From UBA3537 sp038138145 (GTDB taxonomy: Bacteria; Bacteroidota; Bacteroidia; Flavobacteriales; Flavobacteriaceae), in contig JAYQDD010000001.1 of assembly GCA_038138145.1 (NCBI GenBank), forward strand, positions 62,001-126,000: a DNA stretch of 64,000 nt. The letters run 5' to 3'. Shown here in pieces: positions 60,762-64,000 of the stretch. Within the stretch, counting starts at the first letter, position 1. Each line of letters opens with the position of its first letter. The translations under genes were made by a program, and so were the position numbers. The notes below the pieces were generated by a model. It was not told where the DNA came from, did no database searches, and saw nothing but the letters and a program-made list of their open reading frames with translations.

Positions 60762-61441
60762 TATAATGACTTATTTACCTCATTTAAATCTTCGACAAAA
60801 TCTATTTCCATACAGTTGAATTTGGAAATATCTACAGCATTAACTTTTAGGTTATCTTTTTTAATGGCGATTTCTAATCCGCGCTCAAAATAGTCGTCAT
60901 TGCTACACTCTTCCAAACGGGTTATGAGTGTTTTTACATCGTTGGACGAAATAAAATTTATACCTACCGCTTCGCCTAGACCATGCTTTACTGTTTTTGA
61001 AAGCAATTTTATGTAGCCATTTTCTAAAGTATATTTCACTTCTTCATCCCCAACCTTGCTCGTATTGACAGCTACAAAGGATTCATTTTTCTCAATGTAT
61101 TCTTTTAAGATGCTGAGTAATTTTACATCAAAAACAACATCACCATTAAACCAAAGTACCGACTTGTCTTTATTTTTCTTTAAAGCCCTCAACAAACTTT
61201 TAGACGTATTTGTTCTGTCAAAAAAAGGGTTGTAAATATAGGTCAACTCTGGAAAGCGCTCCATAATTAGATTCTTTTTGAAGCCAACAACGACATTTAT
61301 ATCATCAATATCAAAATGCGTTGCAATATTTTCAATTTGCATACCCATAATACTCTTGCCATTTTTTAGAACTGTTAGTGGTTTTGGAAACGGATTGCCA
61401 AGTCGAGAACCCATTCCTGCGGCGAGTATTATTATTTTCAT
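60761..61441 (-). CDS. NTP-transferase family nucleotidyltransferase (CDP-alcohol donor synthesis candidate)
   Basis: This sugar- or alcohol-phosphate nucleotidyltransferase starts MKIIILAAGMGSRLGNPFPKPL, the canonical phosphate-binding loop. WFNGDVVFDVKLL contains the metal-binding Asp, and AVNTSKVGDEEVKY and HGLGEAVGINF follow as in LicC-type choline-phosphate cytidylyltransferases. I choose ATG 61441, because the TTG nine codons upstream would add residues before a canonical N-terminus. The length is 226 residues. Overlap by one base with the glycerophosphotransferase-like gene suggests the product is CDP-activated; CTP use is inferred. Confidence 0.85.
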   Translation of the reverse strand: MKIIILAAGMGSRLGNPFPKPLTVLKNGKSIMGMQIENIATHFDIDDINVVVGFKKNLIMERFPELTYIYNPFFDRTNTSKSLLRALKKNKDKSVLWFNGDVVFDVKLLSILKEYIEKNESFVAVNTSKVGDEEVKYTLENGYIKLLSKTVKHGLGEAVGINFISSNDVKTLITRLEECSNDDYFERGLEIAIKKDNLKVNAVDISKFNCMEIDFVEDLNEVNKSL

Positions 61442-61575
61442 GCTTGTGTGTTCAGAATTAAGGCTCAAAGATATGGTAAATAATTAATTAACAAAACAGC
61501 AACTTCAATAAACAGTATTCAAATATTTGATAATTAAATAGTTAACTGTAATTTTGTTTATCATAATTTTTTTAC

Positions 61576-62166
61576 GTGGTTTATTTAGATAAGAATCATT
61601 ACATAGGCGAGGGCGAAATCCGATTTTGTTACGAACATCCACATGATGAAAAGCGCTGTATAAAAATACCCAGGAAAGAAACCACACGGGATTACACAGA
61701 GAAAGAACTGAAGTACTTCAAAAAGCTTTCCAAGCGTTCAAAAGTAAATTTTCAATTTCCTTTTTATGCTGATTTTCTTGGAGAGATTGAAACCAGTTTA
61801 GGACGCGGCCAGATCTTTGACTTGGTGCGCGATGAAACCACTAATAATATTTCAAAAACTTTAGAATATTATCTAACTAAAAGCAATTCCATTGACGATG
61901 AAAAATTGGAAGACGCTTTAAAACTTCTTAAAAAGCAGATGATCAAACATAAAGTATTCACAAGAGATTTACGCGCCAGAAATATTTGCTGCCGAATAAA
62001 AATGGATGGAGCTGTTGAGCTTGTGCTTGTCGATGGTATAGGACATAGAGATTTTTTCCCTTTTGCCGATTGGTTTTATTACTTTTCCAAAAAGAAAGTC
62101 AACCGTACATTTTCAAGATGGCATTTTGATTGTTTAGAGGATCAAAGGAAGTTTCTGAAAACTTAA
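61576..62166 (+). CDS. YrbL-like kinase-fold protein (PhoP regulatory network family)
   Basis: This is a small kinase-like protein of 196 residues. IGEGEIRFCYEHPHDEKRCIKIPRKET (cited in parts: IGEGEIRFCYEHP and RCIKIP) is the family start, with the ATP-binding Lys. FDLVRDETTNNISKTLEYYL follows, and the catalytic loop is VFTRDLRARNICCR, with VLVDGIGHRDFFPFADW replacing DFG. The YrbL family occurs in LPS-core and O-antigen loci of many Gram-negatives, where it is thought to phosphorylate sugar residues. The start is GTG. It converges on the GT9 gene with no spacer (62166/62167). Confidence 0.85.
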   Translation: MVYLDKNHYIGEGEIRFCYEHPHDEKRCIKIPRKETTRDYTEKELKYFKKLSKRSKVNFQFPFYADFLGEIETSLGRGQIFDLVRDETTNNISKTLEYYLTKSNSIDDEKLEDALKLLKKQMIKHKVFTRDLRARNICCRIKMDGAVELVLVDGIGHRDFFPFADWFYYFSKKKVNRTFSRWHFDCLEDQRKFLKT

Positions 62167-63210
62167 TCAGTTCAAAAATTTCTCGATGAATGCCTTAAGT
62201 TCGTTAACGATGTGTTCGGGCTTCATTTTTTCATAAAGTTCTTTGGAGCTCAAGTTTTCACGTGCTTTAGTGTCCAATATATCCTCAATTCCAATTGCAA
62301 AATGCTTGGTAAGTTCTTGTTTTCCTAACCAGTTTTTTTTGTTGATTTTCGGAGAAAACACAGCAAATGTAGAAACACCCAACGCTTTGGCCATATTTAT
62401 GGCTCCGCCTTCATTTCCAACAACAACTGTACAGTGATGCGTTACGGCAATAAAATCCCTTAGACTTTTTGCATAAACATCGAAGAATATTTTACCTCTA
62501 GTTTCTGCATTACAATTTTTATATACCTGCTCAACTTCATTTTTTTGGGACGGAATGTAGTTAAATAAAATTTGGATATTTTCAACTTTTGCGAGTTCTT
62601 CAATCAGTTTTGCAATGTAATGTTTGGGGTAAGTTTTGGAGGCACTACTTCCCAAAACACTAATCATCGCTATAGGGTTGTCTAAGCGAATTCCATTTTT
62701 TTGCAGAAATGACTTAGCGTGTTCTTTTTCTGAATTGCTAAGGTAAATTTTAGGCGACAACGCCATGAACTCTATATCCAGAGCCGTTAGTAATTTTAGT
62801 CGATTTTCTAGTGCTAAGCTCAATCCATTTTCAGCAGTTTTAAGTCTCTTAATAGGATGGGTATAAATAAAAGATGTGTAGGGTTTGTAGTACGCTATTT
62901 TTGTTTTTGCACCAGAGAATATGGAAATCAAATTGCTGTTTAACTTTCCATAAATATCTACAACAACATCGTATTTTTGTTTTTTGATGCGCCACAAAAA
63001 TTTCAACAATTCCCAATAGTTTTGTTCAACTTTTGGCGAAAAGAAAACTATTTGATCTACATGAGGGTGATTTTCTACTACAGGAAAAGTGTGAGTATTG
63101 ATGAGAAAATGCAGCTCAGCATGAGGATATTTTTTTTTAATGCGCTCAAACAGAATAGTTGATGTTAAAACATCACCAATCATTTTCTGTTGTACGACGA
63201 GAATTTTCAT
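62167..63210 (-). CDS. GT9 family (heptosyltransferase-like) glycosyltransferase
   Basis: This GT-B enzyme uses an ADP-heptose-type donor for the LPS core. The N-terminus MKILVVQQKMIGDVLTSTIL holds the GDV acceptor loop; DVVVDIYGKLNSNLIS, IAMISVLGSSASKTYP with the phosphate-binding region, and VVVGNEGGAINMAKALGVSTFAVF with the donor site follow. The length of 347 residues is normal. Its ATG overlaps the stop of dapD by one base, so it depends on the dapD transcript. A heptose donor is the usual one for GT9, but other sugars are known. Confidence 0.9.
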   Translation of the reverse strand: MKILVVQQKMIGDVLTSTILFERIKKKYPHAELHFLINTHTFPVVENHPHVDQIVFFSPKVEQNYWELLKFLWRIKKQKYDVVVDIYGKLNSNLISIFSGAKTKIAYYKPYTSFIYTHPIKRLKTAENGLSLALENRLKLLTALDIEFMALSPKIYLSNSEKEHAKSFLQKNGIRLDNPIAMISVLGSSASKTYPKHYIAKLIEELAKVENIQILFNYIPSQKNEVEQVYKNCNAETRGKIFFDVYAKSLRDFIAVTHHCTVVVGNEGGAINMAKALGVSTFAVFSPKINKKNWLGKQELTKHFAIGIEDILDTKARENLSSKELYEKMKPEHIVNELKAFIEKFLN

Positions 63211-64000
63211 TAAACGGCTACATTATGCGTCCTTAAGGCATCATTCAAAGAGGTTTTTTTGTTTGTACTCTCTTTTCGTTTACCAATGATAAGCGCACAA
63301 GGCACATTAAAATCCCCAGCAGGGAATGTTTTGGTATAACTTCCAGGGATCACCACAGAACGCGACGGAACAACACCCTTGAGTTCAACAGGTTCTGGGC
63401 CTGTGACATCAATAATTTTTGTTGAACCTGTAAGGACTACATTGGCGCCCAAAACCGCTTCTTTTTCGACACGAACACCTTCTACAACAATACATCGCGA
63501 ACCAATAAAAGCATCATCTTCAATAATGACTGGCGCCGCCTGAAGGGGTTCCAAAACACCACCAATACCAACCCCACCAGATAGGTGAACGTTTTTTCCA
63601 ATTTGTGCACAACTGCCTACAGTTGCCCAAGTATCGACCATAGTACCCTCATCGACATAAGCACCAATATTGACATAACTTGGCATTAAAATCGTACCTG
63701 CAGAAATATATGCGCCATGACGTGCCACTGCATGAGGAACCACACGAATCCCTTTGGCTTTGTAGTCTTTTTTTAGCGGAATTTTATCGTGAAATTCAAA
63801 TGGGCCAACTTCGATGGTTTCCATAGTTTGTATTGGAAAATACATTACTACGGCCTTTTTTACCCATTCGTTTACCTGCCATCCTGTTGCTACCGGTTCA
63901 GCAACACGGAGTGTGCCTTCGTCCAACATGGAGATGATTTCTCTAATGGCTGATTGTGTATGTTCTTCTTTTAGTAATGCTCGATGTTCCCAAGCAGCTT
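63210..64000 (-). CDS. dapD: Tetrahydrodipicolinate N-succinyltransferase, N-terminus outside the window
   Basis: This enzyme makes N-succinyl-2-amino-6-ketopimelate on the way to diaminopimelate and lysine. The frame stays open past the internal ATG at 63929 to the window end, reading AAWEHRALLKEEHTQSAIRE before MLDEGTLRVAEPV; this matches the helical N-terminal domain of DapD, so the true start lies beyond base 64000. The left-handed beta-helix of hexapeptide repeats is evident (VNIGAYVDEGTMVDTWATVG, QIGKNVHLSGGVGIGGVLEP, AFIGSRCIVVEGVRV). Conserved PHAVARHGAYISAGTILMPSYVNIG (cited in part as VARHGAYISAGTILMPS) confirms the family. Only about ten residues should be missing. Confidence 0.95.
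   Translation of the reverse strand, partial: AAWEHRALLKEEHTQSAIREIISMLDEGTLRVAEPVATGWQVNEWVKKAVVMYFPIQTMETIEVGPFEFHDKIPLKKDYKAKGIRVVPHAVARHGAYISAGTILMPSYVNIGAYVDEGTMVDTWATVGSCAQIGKNVHLSGGVGIGGVLEPLQAAPVIIEDDAFIGSRCIVVEGVRVEKEAVLGANVVLTGSTKIIDVTGPEPVELKGVVPSRSVVIPGSYTKTFPAGDFNVPCALIIGKRKESTNKKTSLNDALRTHNVAV

Overview
The window looks like a draft-quality piece of a marine Bacteroidetes genome, most likely Flavobacteriaceae. The reasons are low GC, a SusC/SusD pair, type IX secretion sorting domains of both the A type and the gliding-motility (B) type, TAnnTTTG promoter boxes, a tmRNA whose tag reads GENNYALAA, and Bacteroidetes-type cold-shock, LysA and DapD proteins. A run of ten N marks one assembly gap (25528-25537).

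Region 1 (1 to about 26.4 kb, all on the plus strand) is a polysaccharide utilization locus for a xylose-based, apparently sulfated glycan. It starts inside a SusC-type TonB receptor and continues with SusD, a GH30 enzyme with a sorting domain, three S1-type sulfatases, a beta-helix protein with an inserted xylan-binding-like module, a GH10 lipoprotein, a GPH symporter and a cytoplasmic GH43. After a DUF1800/DUF1501 pair come xylulokinase, xylose isomerase, an SSS symporter and an esterase lipoprotein. Together they would bind, desulfate, deacylate, cut and import xylo-oligosaccharides and feed D-xylulose-5-phosphate to the pentose phosphate pathway. The DUF1800 gene has an in-frame stop. The last gene (a CarboxypepD-regulatory-like protein) is broken by a stop plus the assembly gap.

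Region 2 (about 26.5 to 35.2 kb) is accessory DNA lying directly at the 3' end of ssrA. Its far edge carries a degenerate copy of the ssrA 3' end and of its terminator, which suggests an old island inserted at ssrA. It holds poorly conserved exported proteins, Cys-rich small proteins and a compact minus-strand operon: UvrD-like helicase, DarT-like (DUF4433) ADP-ribosyltransferase and ADP-ribosylglycohydrolase. This operon is the best candidate here for an uncharacterised defence or toxin-antitoxin system.

Region 3 (35.2 to 56 kb) is mostly housekeeping: tmRNA, a saccharopine/alanine dehydrogenase-like enzyme, a cold-shock protein, LysA, an ACT-like protein, SucC, UvrB, an ABC exporter, heme A synthase (CtaA), a CCA-adding-type enzyme and TsaC. 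It also has a lipoprotein gene broken by an in-frame TGA and two large surface proteins with gliding-type C-termini, one of which contains two nearly tandem, identical 557-bp blocks.

Region 4 (56 to 64 kb) is a mosaic of envelope-glycan genes in alternating orientation: a sialyltransferase-like GT, a DUF5672 protein, GT2, a WaaP-like kinase, a CDP-polyol phosphotransferase-like protein with a nucleotidyltransferase, a YrbL-like kinase and GT9. It ends inside dapD.
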